Part shown: positions 45,016 through 52,413 of the stretch, piece after piece | Layout: every line of letters begins with the position of its first letter | Position numbering within the stretch: the stretch's first letter is position 1 | Assembly (NCBI RefSeq): GCF_003048905.1 | Contig: NZ_PIRO01000001.1 | Span: 806,001-870,000 of the forward strand | Reading direction: 5' to 3' | From: Campylobacter concisus | GTDB taxonomy: Bacteria; Campylobacterota; Campylobacteria; Campylobacterales; Campylobacteraceae | Length of the DNA: 64,000 nt | Notes under the pieces: model-generated | What the model was told of the DNA's origin: nothing | The model's input: only the letters and a program-made list of their open reading frames with translations | Database searches by the model: none | Program-made: the position numbers and the translations under genes

Positions 45016-46433
45016 TGAAACCCCTTTAAAGCATTCGTTATAGGATGGATATAATCATCATTTCGTATTTTGCTAATGGCAACAAAAAAATCATTTAAAG
45101 AAGCGTTAAAAACATCAAAAAGGGGATTATCTATATCTAAATTTTGATTTTTTATAGTTTTTTCATTTTTTAAAAAATTGCCAGCAAGCTTTGATAAGCC
45201 GTATTCGTGAAGTGTTAAGCCATCATTTTCAAGATCTTTAAGTGTTTCAGTAAAAACATATAAAAAATTCTCACCACTAACACCCAAATTAGTATAAACA
45301 GCACTTACAAAGGCTTTTAAAGCCATTTTTGCTTTTTTAATATCCTTTGACTGAATAAGATCGTGCATAGTAAGAGCTTTAATTTTATCATCGCCCCAAG
45401 GCAAAAGCATATCCCAAAATTTAAGCCTATTATCATCAAAATCGCATCTTTGATAAATTTTTCTTGCACTATCACTTTGAATAGTGCCAGCAGTTAAACG
45501 ATTAATTTCATCATCAGTTAGATCATACCATTTACAAATACTAAGCCCTTGCGACCAAAAAGCCCCCAAATGATTAAAAATATAAGCAATTTCATCACTT
45601 TCATTAATAGGAATTAATCTTTTTATTGCAGATCGTCCAAACTCCGCTTCGTGTCTAAATACAAACATATCAACAGCAGGATTAAAGCCATTTATTTCCC
45701 ATTTTGTAAAAATTAAAGTTGAAATATTTTTGCTTTGAACTTGTTTTATTTTGTCATAAACCCTGAACATATGTGGATTTTTTCCAAAGCTTACACCTTC
45801 AAAGCGAGTAAAACGCATAAAATTATTGACATTAATTTCAGTTATATCATTAAAAACTGGTGAATTTTCATCAATTATTAAATCATCGTCATCTTTTTTA
45901 TATTGATCTGAATAGTTAGAAACTCTTTTTAAACTTCTAAATTGTAAAAAATCTTGTGGAGTATATTTTATGCCAGTTACATCAGTTGCAAGATCGAGCC
46001 TTAAAACACTTATTTTAAAATGCTCTTTAAATATATCACTTAAAAATTTATTTACAAGCTCATAGGCTCGAACGTGTCCATATTTAAGTAAAAATATGCT
46101 TCTAAATTGAATTTTTAAATGATATAGCCCTTTTGGCTTAAATTTAGTATCTGAAATGGTGCAAAATATATCATCGTTTGAAAAATATCCAAAATATTGA
46201 CCTAAGCCTTTACTTGATACTTTAAAATTTCCGTAATCAAAGCCCAAATCATCCAAAATATACTTTTCGCCAAATGTGCGTAAATTTTGTGCTTGTTGTT
46301 TTAGTGTAGCTATCTTACGAATAAAGCTTGAAAAAGTTGTATTAAAAAATTTTTCATCAATACAATTTACGCCTATAACTAAAGTATCGATACCTTGATG
46401 AAGTATTTTAAATCTATCGTCTTTATATATCAT
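45003..46433 (-). CDS. Rolling-circle replication initiator (Rep_trans/phage RIF type)
   Basis: A 476-aa protein. Three features fit the replication-initiation-factor family of filamentous phages and pT181-like plasmids: VLRLDLATDVTG (about 143-154), the strand pair GVSFGKNPHMFRVYDKIKQ (about 215-233) and FRHEAEFGR (about 257), i.e. the RxDxxxD, YDK and RxE blocks. A nicking Tyr in the C-terminal half cannot be fixed by eye. It would nick one strand and start rolling-circle synthesis with host polymerase. Two mutually exclusive hairpins lie just upstream. Confidence 0.8.
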   Translation of the reverse strand: MIYKDDRFKILHQGIDTLVIGVNCIDEKFFNTTFSSFIRKIATLKQQAQNLRTFGEKYILDDLGFDYGNFKVSSKGLGQYFGYFSNDDIFCTISDTKFKPKGLYHLKIQFRSIFLLKYGHVRAYELVNKFLSDIFKEHFKISVLRLDLATDVTGIKYTPQDFLQFRSLKRVSNYSDQYKKDDDDLIIDENSPVFNDITEINVNNFMRFTRFEGVSFGKNPHMFRVYDKIKQVQSKNISTLIFTKWEINGFNPAVDMFVFRHEAEFGRSAIKRLIPINESDEIAYIFNHLGAFWSQGLSICKWYDLTDDEINRLTAGTIQSDSARKIYQRCDFDDNRLKFWDMLLPWGDDKIKALTMHDLIQSKDIKKAKMALKAFVSAVYTNLGVSGENFLYVFTETLKDLENDGLTLHEYGLSKLAGNFLKNEKTIKNQNLDIDNPLFDVFNASLNDFFVAISKIRNDDYIHPITNALKGFQCKN

Positions 46434-46462
46434 TTTTAAACCTTTAATAAAACCCAGCTTGT

Positions 46463-46511
46463 CCCGCCTAACCTTGCTGATAGTCTAGGCACGGGGCTAA
46501 GTTTTAGCCCC
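46463..46511 (-). promoter_or_regulatory. Two competing hairpins before rep (origin or attenuator candidate)
   Basis: Hairpin A pairs ggggctaa (46493-46500) with ttagcccc (46504-46511), loop gtt. Hairpin B pairs cccg and ccta (46463-46470) with tagg and cggg (46486-46489, 46492-46495). Bases 46493-46495 are needed by both, so the two cannot form together. The site lies 30-80 bp before the rep start. A double-strand origin or a rep-level switch are the two readings. Confidence 0.5.
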
Positions 46512-46517
46512 TATTTT

Positions 46518-46973
46518 TCAAGCGTTTGAGCCATTTTTAAGTGCTTCAAGTTTTAGCATTGCCGTGACAAAACTATCAATTGCAGGGACAAATTTATTAA
46601 AAACAATAACTGGAGTTGAATTATAAGCGTCCTTATAAATTCTATATTCGATCTTACCACTAGCGATATAAACTTCGTCATCTTTTAGATCAAGGTATTG
46701 CTCTTGCGTTATCCTTGTGGTATGCTCACCACCGCTATTTAAAGCGACAAAAGTCAGAACATAGCTATCATCCCACTTTTCAAACTCTCCAAGCTCGTTT
46801 ACAATGGGATTGTTATCTTTATCTAGCTTTTGCTTACCATCGATCTTTTTAGTCTTTAAGACTTTAATCTTTTGCTCGAAACAATCTAAATTTTGGTTGA
46901 GAGATTGATAAATTTCTCTATAAAGATTTTCGCTTGTGCTGTCCATTAATGGAGCTGTTGCATTTTTTGCCAT
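46518..46973 (-). CDS. Phage element protein before rep, ssDNA-binding candidate
   Basis: A 151-aa soluble protein with a helical start and a central beta-rich part (KWDDSYVLTFVALNS, DEVYIASGKIEYRIYKD) that could be an OB-like barrel. In filamentous phages a gene of this size at this place encodes the ssDNA-binding protein. No signature confirms it. It overlaps the HTH gene by 28 nt. Confidence 0.5.
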   Translation of the reverse strand: MAKNATAPLMDSTSENLYREIYQSLNQNLDCFEQKIKVLKTKKIDGKQKLDKDNNPIVNELGEFEKWDDSYVLTFVALNSGGEHTTRITQEQYLDLKDDEVYIASGKIEYRIYKDAYNSTPVIVFNKFVPAIDSFVTAMLKLEALKNGSNA

Positions 46974-47149
46974 TTTTTTATCCTTTTTGAAAAAATTTGA
47001 TTTTTTATTAAATATCTATTACTAATAATTTGAGAAAGATAAGCTTTGCTAATCTTTAAATGATCGCATATATCAGCCCTTGTTAAAGAATTTTTAGATG
47101 ATAAGATTTCAAGAACTGAAAAGATTAGCTTATAATGAATTTTTTTCAT
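46946..47149 (-). CDS. Small HTH protein of the phage element
   Basis: A 67-aa protein with a helix-turn-helix at about 21-43 (SLTRADICDHLKISKAYLSQIIS) and a basic tail (KRIKKW). It begins 21 nt after the recombinase stop, without any IS end between them. A role as repressor or copy-control protein of the element is likely from its place; the target is unknown. Confidence 0.65.
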   Translation of the reverse strand: MKKIHYKLIFSVLEILSSKNSLTRADICDHLKISKAYLSQIISNRYLIKNQIFSKRIKKWQKMQQLH

Positions 47150-47170
47150 TAAATAGCCTTTATTTCTGGA

Positions 47171-48106
47171 TTAAATGGGGAATAAGCTTTTTAAATAGCG
47201 GACTATCGCACACATAACAGCAACAATAGCGGTCATCTTCTTTTTGCCGTTAGCTAATAAACGCTCATAGCGTGTTTTAAATTTAGCGTTAAAACGAATT
47301 GCACATAATGCAGTCATAAATAGAATACGCCTTATATTAGAATTGCCCATTTTATTTATTTTTTGGCTTTTATGAACGCTTGAGCCACTTTGAAAAATTC
47401 TAGGACTAAGACCAATAAAACTTATAAATTGTTTTTCAGATTTATCCCTATTAAAATGCAGTTGTGGAAATAAATTTAAAGCGAGATCAATGCCAAAACC
47501 TTTATTTTCTTTAATGATCTCTTCGGTTTCTGGAATAGCTTTTTTAACAAGATCAAAAGCTAGTTTTTGAAGCATAGCTTGAAGTTTTGCAATCTCTTTT
47601 ATAAGATTTGCGATAACATCATCAATTACTTTATTATTTAAAGTTTTTTGAGAGCTTTTAAAATTTTTAAGTTGAGTATTTATTTTTTGGAGCAAATTTA
47701 AGGTGGAATTGTAACTTTTTATCTCTAAATACTCGGCATTATACTTATCAGGGGCGATCTCGCTTTTAAAAGTCCTAGCATAAACAGCCAAGCCATAACT
47801 ATCGCTTGTATCAGTTTTTATAGTGCTAAGATGTTTTAAAAATAAAGATGATTTATAGGGGTTTGTAACACAATATCTAATACCTAAATCAGATAAAGCC
47901 TTTTGAAGTGCCAAATGATAATTTGAAGTTGCTTCAAAAACAACTAAAATTTCATCATTTTTAAAACTATCAAAATAAACTTTGATAAGCTCATGGTTAT
48001 TAGGCAATGTTTCAAATTTAGCTTTCTCACTCGTGATAGAAGTTAAAAAACAAACGTCGATTTTATCTTTAGAAACATCAACACCACAAAAAAACGCTTT
48101 TTTCAT
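47171..48106 (-). CDS. IS110/Piv-family DEDD recombinase of the phage element
   Basis: A 311-aa protein with the full RuvC-like DEDD set: Asp10 (CGVDVSKDKID), Glu58 (VVFEATSNYH), Asp99 and Asp102 (KTDTSDSYGLAVYA). The C-terminal Tnp20 part has FISFIGLSPRIFQSGSSVHKSQKI with the nucleophilic Ser240 and NKMGNSNIRRIL. IS110 enzymes are guided by a bridge RNA; the related Piv inverts DNA and integrates Neisseria filamentous phages. Here the gene is the first of the phage operon and no IS end separates it from the next gene, so it is probably the phage's own integrase. Confidence 0.88.
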   Translation of the reverse strand: MKKAFFCGVDVSKDKIDVCFLTSITSEKAKFETLPNNHELIKVYFDSFKNDEILVVFEATSNYHLALQKALSDLGIRYCVTNPYKSSLFLKHLSTIKTDTSDSYGLAVYARTFKSEIAPDKYNAEYLEIKSYNSTLNLLQKINTQLKNFKSSQKTLNNKVIDDVIANLIKEIAKLQAMLQKLAFDLVKKAIPETEEIIKENKGFGIDLALNLFPQLHFNRDKSEKQFISFIGLSPRIFQSGSSVHKSQKINKMGNSNIRRILFMTALCAIRFNAKFKTRYERLLANGKKKMTAIVAVMCAIVRYLKSLFPI

Positions 48107-48114
48107 TTTTGATA

Positions 48115-48320
48115 CTCCTGAATAAAATTTAGGTTATGTTTCTTTCTTGTATTCAGTGTCAAGCACTAAGATTTTTAATCGAAACATTAACCCATAAGCC
48201 CTAAATCTTAAGAACAGTGAAAAACACTTTTTTATGAAGCAGGGGCTTATGGAAATTTTATAAAATCAAAAGAGAAAAACGAAACAAGACAAGGTAAATT
48301 CTCTTTGATTTTATGAAAGT
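48115..48320 (-). ncRNA. Folded leader of the IS110-type recombinase, bridge-RNA candidate
   Basis: Between the recombinase start and the element edge two stable folds follow each other. A 10-bp perfect stem, ccataagccc (48191-48200) with gggcttatgg (48243-48252), encloses a small agtg/cact hairpin. A 16-bp stem with one bulged A joins 48260-48276 to 48299-48314 around a 22-nt loop. In the IS110 group the bridge RNA is encoded upstream of the recombinase, and it has two internal loops that pair with target and donor DNA. Position and structure fit; transcription is not shown. Confidence 0.5.
48203..48214. repeat. 12-bp inverted repeat, right copy
   Basis: aaatcttaagaa is the exact reverse complement of 37727-37738. 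It falls inside the folded recombinase leader, so it could equally be part of that structure. Confidence 0.3.
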
Positions 48321-48352
48321 ATCATACAAATTTATGAAGATCGTGGTCTAAG

Positions 48353-48365
48353 TTTGGCGACAAAT
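48353..48365. repeat. 13-bp direct repeat flanking the phage element (right copy)
   Basis: tttggcgacaaat occurs here and at 37058-37070, on either side of the phage element and the PQQ-like relic, 11.3 kb apart. It may be an attachment-site duplication or an old repeat. The left copy lies in the loop and stem of the post-pycA hairpin. Confidence 0.35.
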
Positions 48366-48436
48366 GGGTCAAATTAAAAACACGCTGAAATAAATTTGAT
48401 AAAATTTGCCAAGATCCAGCAGATTAAAGGACTGAT

Positions 48437-49021
48437 ATGTTTTTAAAGTTAAACCAGATCGCTCAAAAGTTAGATCAAATTTTCTTGCCACTAGAGCAAG
48501 AGGGTATGACTGGCATGAGACTCTTGCTTCAAAATGACATTAAAGCTACCACACAAGCACTTAAAAACGCACAAGAAGCTCTTGGCGTAAATTTCCCAGC
48601 TAAATTTTTAGAGCTAATAAGCAAATTTGACCTTGGAAATTTTGAAATTTGCAATGTCAAATTTGGCTCCAGAGGCGATTACGCGAGCGAGCTAGTGCGG
48701 CTAAATAGCGTAGATGAGTTTGGTGGCAAATGGTGGAGTGGCAAGGCTCGCCCTTTAAATTTGATAGTCTTTGCCGTGGGTGATCCGTGGATATTTTTGC
48801 TTGATTGCACAAGTGGCACGGTCTATGCATGGCTCTTTGGAGATGAGGAGCTTTGCGGTAGATGCATCGCAAGCGACTTTGAGAAATTGTTCATAGCACT
48901 TGCTAGTATCGATATAGCAAGGCTAAATGAAGAAACTCTGCCATCATCCGAGCAAATCCTAAATTTTGTCCAAGCAGACGACGCGGCACTTGATTTTTGG
49001 CAAGAGGTGGCGCAAATTTAG
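48437..49021 (+). CDS. SMI1/KNR4-family protein
   Basis: A 194-aa cytosolic protein. The segment LGVNFPAKFLELISKFDLGNFEI (about 47-70) and the later NLIVFAVGDPWIFLLDCTSGTVYAWLFG are the SMI1/KNR4 (SUKH) pattern. Many bacterial members are immunity proteins against contact-delivered toxins, but no toxin gene is seen here. A decayed half copy lies on the other side of gdhA at 50870-51165. A good terminator follows. Confidence 0.8.
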   Translation: MFLKLNQIAQKLDQIFLPLEQEGMTGMRLLLQNDIKATTQALKNAQEALGVNFPAKFLELISKFDLGNFEICNVKFGSRGDYASELVRLNSVDEFGGKWWSGKARPLNLIVFAVGDPWIFLLDCTSGTVYAWLFGDEELCGRCIASDFEKLFIALASIDIARLNEETLPSSEQILNFVQADDAALDFWQEVAQI

Positions 49022-49025
49022 TAAA

Positions 49026-49056
49026 TTTAGGCTCCACTCAGCCTAAATTCTCTTTT
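49026..49056 (+). terminator. Rho-independent terminator of the SMI1/KNR4 gene
   Basis: An 8-bp perfect stem (tttaggct 49026-49033 with agcctaaa 49040-49047), 6-nt loop, then ttctctttt. A degenerate copy recurs at about 51169-51200 after the decayed paralogue. Confidence 0.8.
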
Positions 49057-49217
49057 ATAAATTTATCTCAACAAGTGATGCAAAAACCACTTTTTATAAA
49101 TTTAGTTTCGATATGTAACACTCATTGCCCAAAATAAAAATATTAAAATATCTTTAAATAAAAATTTTTTCTAGCCGAGTTAATATTTAACTACAAAAAA
49201 AGGAAAAAGGAGCAAAA

Positions 49218-50576
49218 ATGAGCGAGTACATCGAACAAACGATGGAGTGGATAAAGAAGACCAACCCAGGTCAAGGCGTCTTTGTCCAAGCTGCGACTGA
49301 GGTTCTAAACAGCCTAGAGCCGCTTATCAAAAGAGAGAGCAAGTACCAAAAACACGCGATCCTAGAGCGCATCGTCATCCCTGAGCGCACGGTGATCTTT
49401 CGCGTGACATACACAGGCGATGATGGCAGACCAAAGGTAAATAACGGCTACCGCGTGCAGTTTAACTCAGCCGTTGGCCCATACAAGGGCGGTCTAAGGC
49501 TCCACCCAAGCGTCGATCTTGGCGTACTAAAATTTCTTGGATTTGAGCAAATTTTCAAAAACTCGCTTACTGGCGTAAATATCGGCGGCGCAAAAGGCGG
49601 TAGCACCTTTGATCCAAAGGGCAAGAGCGAGGGCGAGATAATGCGATTTTGCCAAGCATTTATGAGTGAGCTTTACCGCCACATCGGTAATACCGTGGAT
49701 GTGCCAGCAGGCGACATCGGCGTGGGCGCTAGAGAGATCGGCTATATGTTTGGCCAGTATAAAAAGCTAACTGGCAGGTTTGATGGCATATTAACAGGCA
49801 AGGGGCTAAACTGGGGCGGCAGCCTAGCACGCACAGAGGCTACTGGATACGGATTAGTATATTTCACTCAAAACATGCTAAAAAAAGCAGGTCTATCGCT
49901 TGAGGGCAAAAAATGCAGCATCAGCGGCAGCGGAAATGTCGCCATCTACACAGTCGAAAAGCTCTATCAAGCAGGCGCACTGCCTATCACCGTCTCTGAC
50001 TCAAACGGATATATCTATGACGCTGAGGGCATCGATCTAGCGGTACTTAAAGAGCTAAAAGAAGTGAGACGCACTCGCCTTAGCGAATACACTAAATTTA
50101 GACCAAATGCAAAATATGTAAGCGTGAGCGAATATAAAGAGGGCAGAAACGGCGTCTGGGACGTGCCATGCGACGGAGCCTTCCCGTGTGCTACACAAAA
50201 CGAGCTTCACCTAGCCGACATAAAAGTGCTTTACGCAAATGGCTGCCGCTTCGTGGCTGAGGGCGCAAACATGCCAAGCACGCTTGATGCGATAAATTTT
50301 ATGCTTGCACAAAAAGACTTTTACTTTGCTCCAGCAAAAGCAGCAAACGCTGGCGGCGTGGGAACAAGCGGTCTTGAGATGATGCAAAATGCTGGCATGA
50401 CTTCGTGGAGCTTCGAGGAGGTCGATCGCAGACTTCATGGCATTATGAACCACATCTTTGAACTAAGCTACGAAACAAGTAAAGAATTTGGCGATGAGGG
50501 CAACCTAGTGCTTGGCTCAAATATCGCTGGCTTTAGAAAAGTGGCTGACGCAATGATAGATCAAGGATATGTGTAG
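49218..50576 (+). CDS. gdhA: NADP-type glutamate dehydrogenase
   Basis: Reductive amination of 2-oxoglutarate to glutamate. The 452-aa protein has the length of hexameric class I enzymes. Motifs: GYRVQFNSAVGPYKGGLRLHPSVDLGVLKFLGFEQ (part; contains the substrate Lys), VPAGDIGVGAREIGYMFGQY, and the Rossmann loop GSGNVAIYTVEKL. RBS aaaaaggag lies before the ATG. Monocistronic. Confidence 0.96.
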   Translation: MSEYIEQTMEWIKKTNPGQGVFVQAATEVLNSLEPLIKRESKYQKHAILERIVIPERTVIFRVTYTGDDGRPKVNNGYRVQFNSAVGPYKGGLRLHPSVDLGVLKFLGFEQIFKNSLTGVNIGGAKGGSTFDPKGKSEGEIMRFCQAFMSELYRHIGNTVDVPAGDIGVGAREIGYMFGQYKKLTGRFDGILTGKGLNWGGSLARTEATGYGLVYFTQNMLKKAGLSLEGKKCSISGSGNVAIYTVEKLYQAGALPITVSDSNGYIYDAEGIDLAVLKELKEVRRTRLSEYTKFRPNAKYVSVSEYKEGRNGVWDVPCDGAFPCATQNELHLADIKVLYANGCRFVAEGANMPSTLDAINFMLAQKDFYFAPAKAANAGGVGTSGLEMMQNAGMTSWSFEEVDRRLHGIMNHIFELSYETSKEFGDEGNLVLGSNIAGFRKVADAMIDQGYV

Positions 50577-50869
50577 GGCTGATTTTAGCTCTTTGCTCTA
50601 TAAATTTGCGTCCAAGCTAAATTTGGACGTAAATCAATATGAAATAATTTTGGACTTTTAGCTAAAAGAGAGTTTGCTTTTTGTATAGCAAATTTTACTG
50701 ACAAACTATCAAATTTACGCTAGTTTGAAGTATTTTATGCAGCGTTCGTTTTGACAAATTCGCGGTGGTGTGATAGATGTGGATTTGAAGCTCGCCTAAA
50801 TTTAAAATATTGATACTAAGGTGGCGAGCATATTACTATTTTTAGAGCATTTAATAGAAATTTCGTCAA
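50577..50869. other. Post-gdhA region with a weak hairpin
   Basis: A 7-bp stem cgtccaa/ttggacg (50609-50615 with 50623-50629) may end the gdhA transcript, but no T-run follows. The rest shows no supportable gene. Confidence 0.4.
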
Positions 50870-51165
50870 AAAAGCTGGCGTGGTGGCAAATGGTGGAGTG
50901 GCGAGGTTTGTGCAACAAATTTGAAAGTTTTTGCCATGGAGGCTTTTGCTTGATTGCACGAATGGTATGTTTATGTGTGGCTGTTTAAAGATGAAGAAAT
51001 TTGTAGCAGGTGCGTTGCGAGCGAGAAATTTTTATAGTGTTAGCTGGCATCGATATAGTAAGGCAAAATGAAGAAGCCCTGACAGAGAATGAGCAAACAC
51101 TAAATTTTATCCGAGCAGATTATAGGGCATTTGATTTTTGCCAAGAAATGGCTTATAAAATTTAG
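50870..51165 (+). pseudogene. Decayed C-terminal half copy of the SMI1/KNR4 gene
   Basis: The DNA follows 48710-49021 closely: for example tggtggcaaatggtggagtg is shared exactly at 50881 and 48721, and the segments for LLDCT, the aaaTGAAGAA stretch and the final aaatttag align in order. It has frame changes and an early stop, so it cannot be translated in full. Similarity continues past the stop through the terminator (cagcctaaattctctttt is shared), then fades. Only the 3' half is present. Confidence 0.85.
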
Positions 51166-51246
51166 TAAATTTATGCTCACCCAGCCTAAATTCTCTTTTA
51201 TAAATTTAAACTACAAACAAGCGAATTTTTTAGCAAATTTATACAG

Positions 51247-51745
51247 CTACTAGGCGAAATTTAGCTTATAACACTCGCACAGGCACCATGAATTTACAAC
51301 TCGAAAGAAGTTATCAAATTCACTCCTTCAGGCGAGCTCTTGCCTAGTCGAATTTCAGCAAAGCGCCCATGTAATGGTTGGCAGAAAAAGGATGGAGCGA
51401 ATTCTAGTAAGCAAAAATTAAAATTTGCTACATTTAATCCACGAACAAGCAAATTTTTTGTCAAATTTGGTCGCCACATAAAACCAAGAGTAGTCAAAGC
51501 TTTTTGTAAAAAGTATTATTAAAGCGATATCCCATTACCAAATTTAGCTAGATATTAGGCAAAATTTAGCTTAAAAATACTCACGCAAGTACTAAAAATT
51601 TGTAAGCTCGCAAGAGAGTCGATTTGCCTAGATTATTTTCAGCACAACATCCATATGAGCGATAACAAAGCGGGTAAATTCCAGCAAGTAAAGACCAAAA
51701 TTTACTAAATTTAAACCACATCCAAATTTTGCCTATCAAATTTAA
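51247..51745. repeat. Two diverged tandem copies of a roughly 220-300-bp unit
   Basis: Unit A (about 51247-51466) and unit B (about 51547-51745) share ordered pieces: agctaNtaggc-aaatttagcttaNaa, a ctcgNaag-agN piece, gcctag, ttNcagca, ccatNtga, agcaagNaaa and a final tcaaattt. Many substitutions and indels separate them. No gene reads through either unit. Origin unknown; a decayed duplicated gene is one reading. Confidence 0.45.
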
Positions 51746-51858
51746 CCATAAGGTATATCAACCCTGCAAACGCCTTTGCATAAATTTAATACATATAAAA
51801 ATGATAGGATTTTTGGAAAATAATTATTTATAAGTTTTTGTATTAAAAATTTAATGTA

Positions 51859-51888
51859 ACAAAGAGCAAGCCCTAGCCTGCTCTTTGT
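51859..51888 (-). terminator. Terminator of the thrS-infC operon
   Basis: A 10-bp perfect stem (acaaagagca/tgctctttgt) with a 10-nt loop, 7 nt after the infC stop on the minus strand, followed by a T-rich stretch. Confidence 0.75.
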
Positions 51889-51894
51889 GAAAAT

Positions 51895-52413
51895 TTAACC
51901 CTTTTTTGGAGTTACAAGCATATTTACATAACGACCTTCTATTATAGGCTCTTTGTCGCGGTCAGCCTCATCCTTGATCATCTCCCAGACCTTCTCAAGC
52001 ATAGCTACGCCAGCTTCTGGAGTGCTCATCTCGCGACCCTTTAAAAATACACGAAATTTAACGTGTTTGCCATCTTGCAAAAACTCACTTGCGTGCTTAA
52101 CCTTGTAGTTTATATCGTTTTGGGCGATCTTAACAGAGAGTTTTATCTCTTTTATCTCGATGGTTTTTTGCTTTTTCTTGGCCTCTTTTTGCTTTTTCTC
52201 TTGCTGATAGCGAAATTTACCATAGTCCATTATCTTGCAAACTGGCGGCTTCGCATCTGGCGCTATAAGCACTAGATCAAGCCCAAGCTTATTTGAGATC
52301 TCTAAAGCCTCTTCTCTTGATATGACACCGTATGCTGTGCCATCATCCCCTACACATCTTACCTCTCTCGCCCTTATGTCCTCATTGAGCAATACTTCAT
52401 TTTCCTTACTCAA
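51895..52413 (-). CDS. infC: Translation initiation factor IF-3
   Basis: Prevents subunit joining and checks start codons. The 172-aa protein has N-terminal [18 protein letters not shown] and [27 protein letters not shown], and a C-terminal [17 protein letters not shown]-type segment. It starts with TTG at 52413 and overlaps the thrS stop by 4 nt (TTGA). Non-ATG starts are usual for infC, because IF-3 discriminates against them and so regulates itself. Confidence 0.96.
   Translation of the reverse strand: MSKENEVLLNEDIRAREVRCVGDDGTAYGVISREEALEISNKLGLDLVLIAPDAKPPVCKIMDYGKFRYQQEKKQKEAKKKQKTIEIKEIKLSVKIAQNDINYKVKHASEFLQDGKHVKFRVFLKGREMSTPEAGVAMLEKVWEMIKDEADRDKEPIIEGRYVNMLVTPKKG

Larger units (their letters stand above)
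37741..48340 (-). mobile_element. Integrated tailless phage-like element with IS110-type recombinase
   Basis: About 10.6 kb with all genes on one strand, more A/T-rich than the flanks. Order of transcription: IS110-like recombinase, HTH, 151-aa protein, rolling-circle Rep, 99-, 278-, 400-, 254-, 65-, 269-, 119- and 132-aa proteins, a structured 400-bp gap, 123- and 111-aa proteins, then Rz-, Rz1-, holin- and endolysin-like genes. No Walker A motif, tail gene, integrase of the tyrosine family or microvirus-like large capsid gene is seen. Exact ends are not defined; see the separate repeat entries. A small ssDNA phage related in layout to Finnlakevirus-like viruses is my inference. Confidence 0.65.

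Noticed and set aside
47171-48320. An independent IS110 insertion sequence next to the phage
   Set aside because: The next phage gene starts 21 nt after the recombinase stop on the same strand, and no IS end or decay is seen between them. Not fully excluded.
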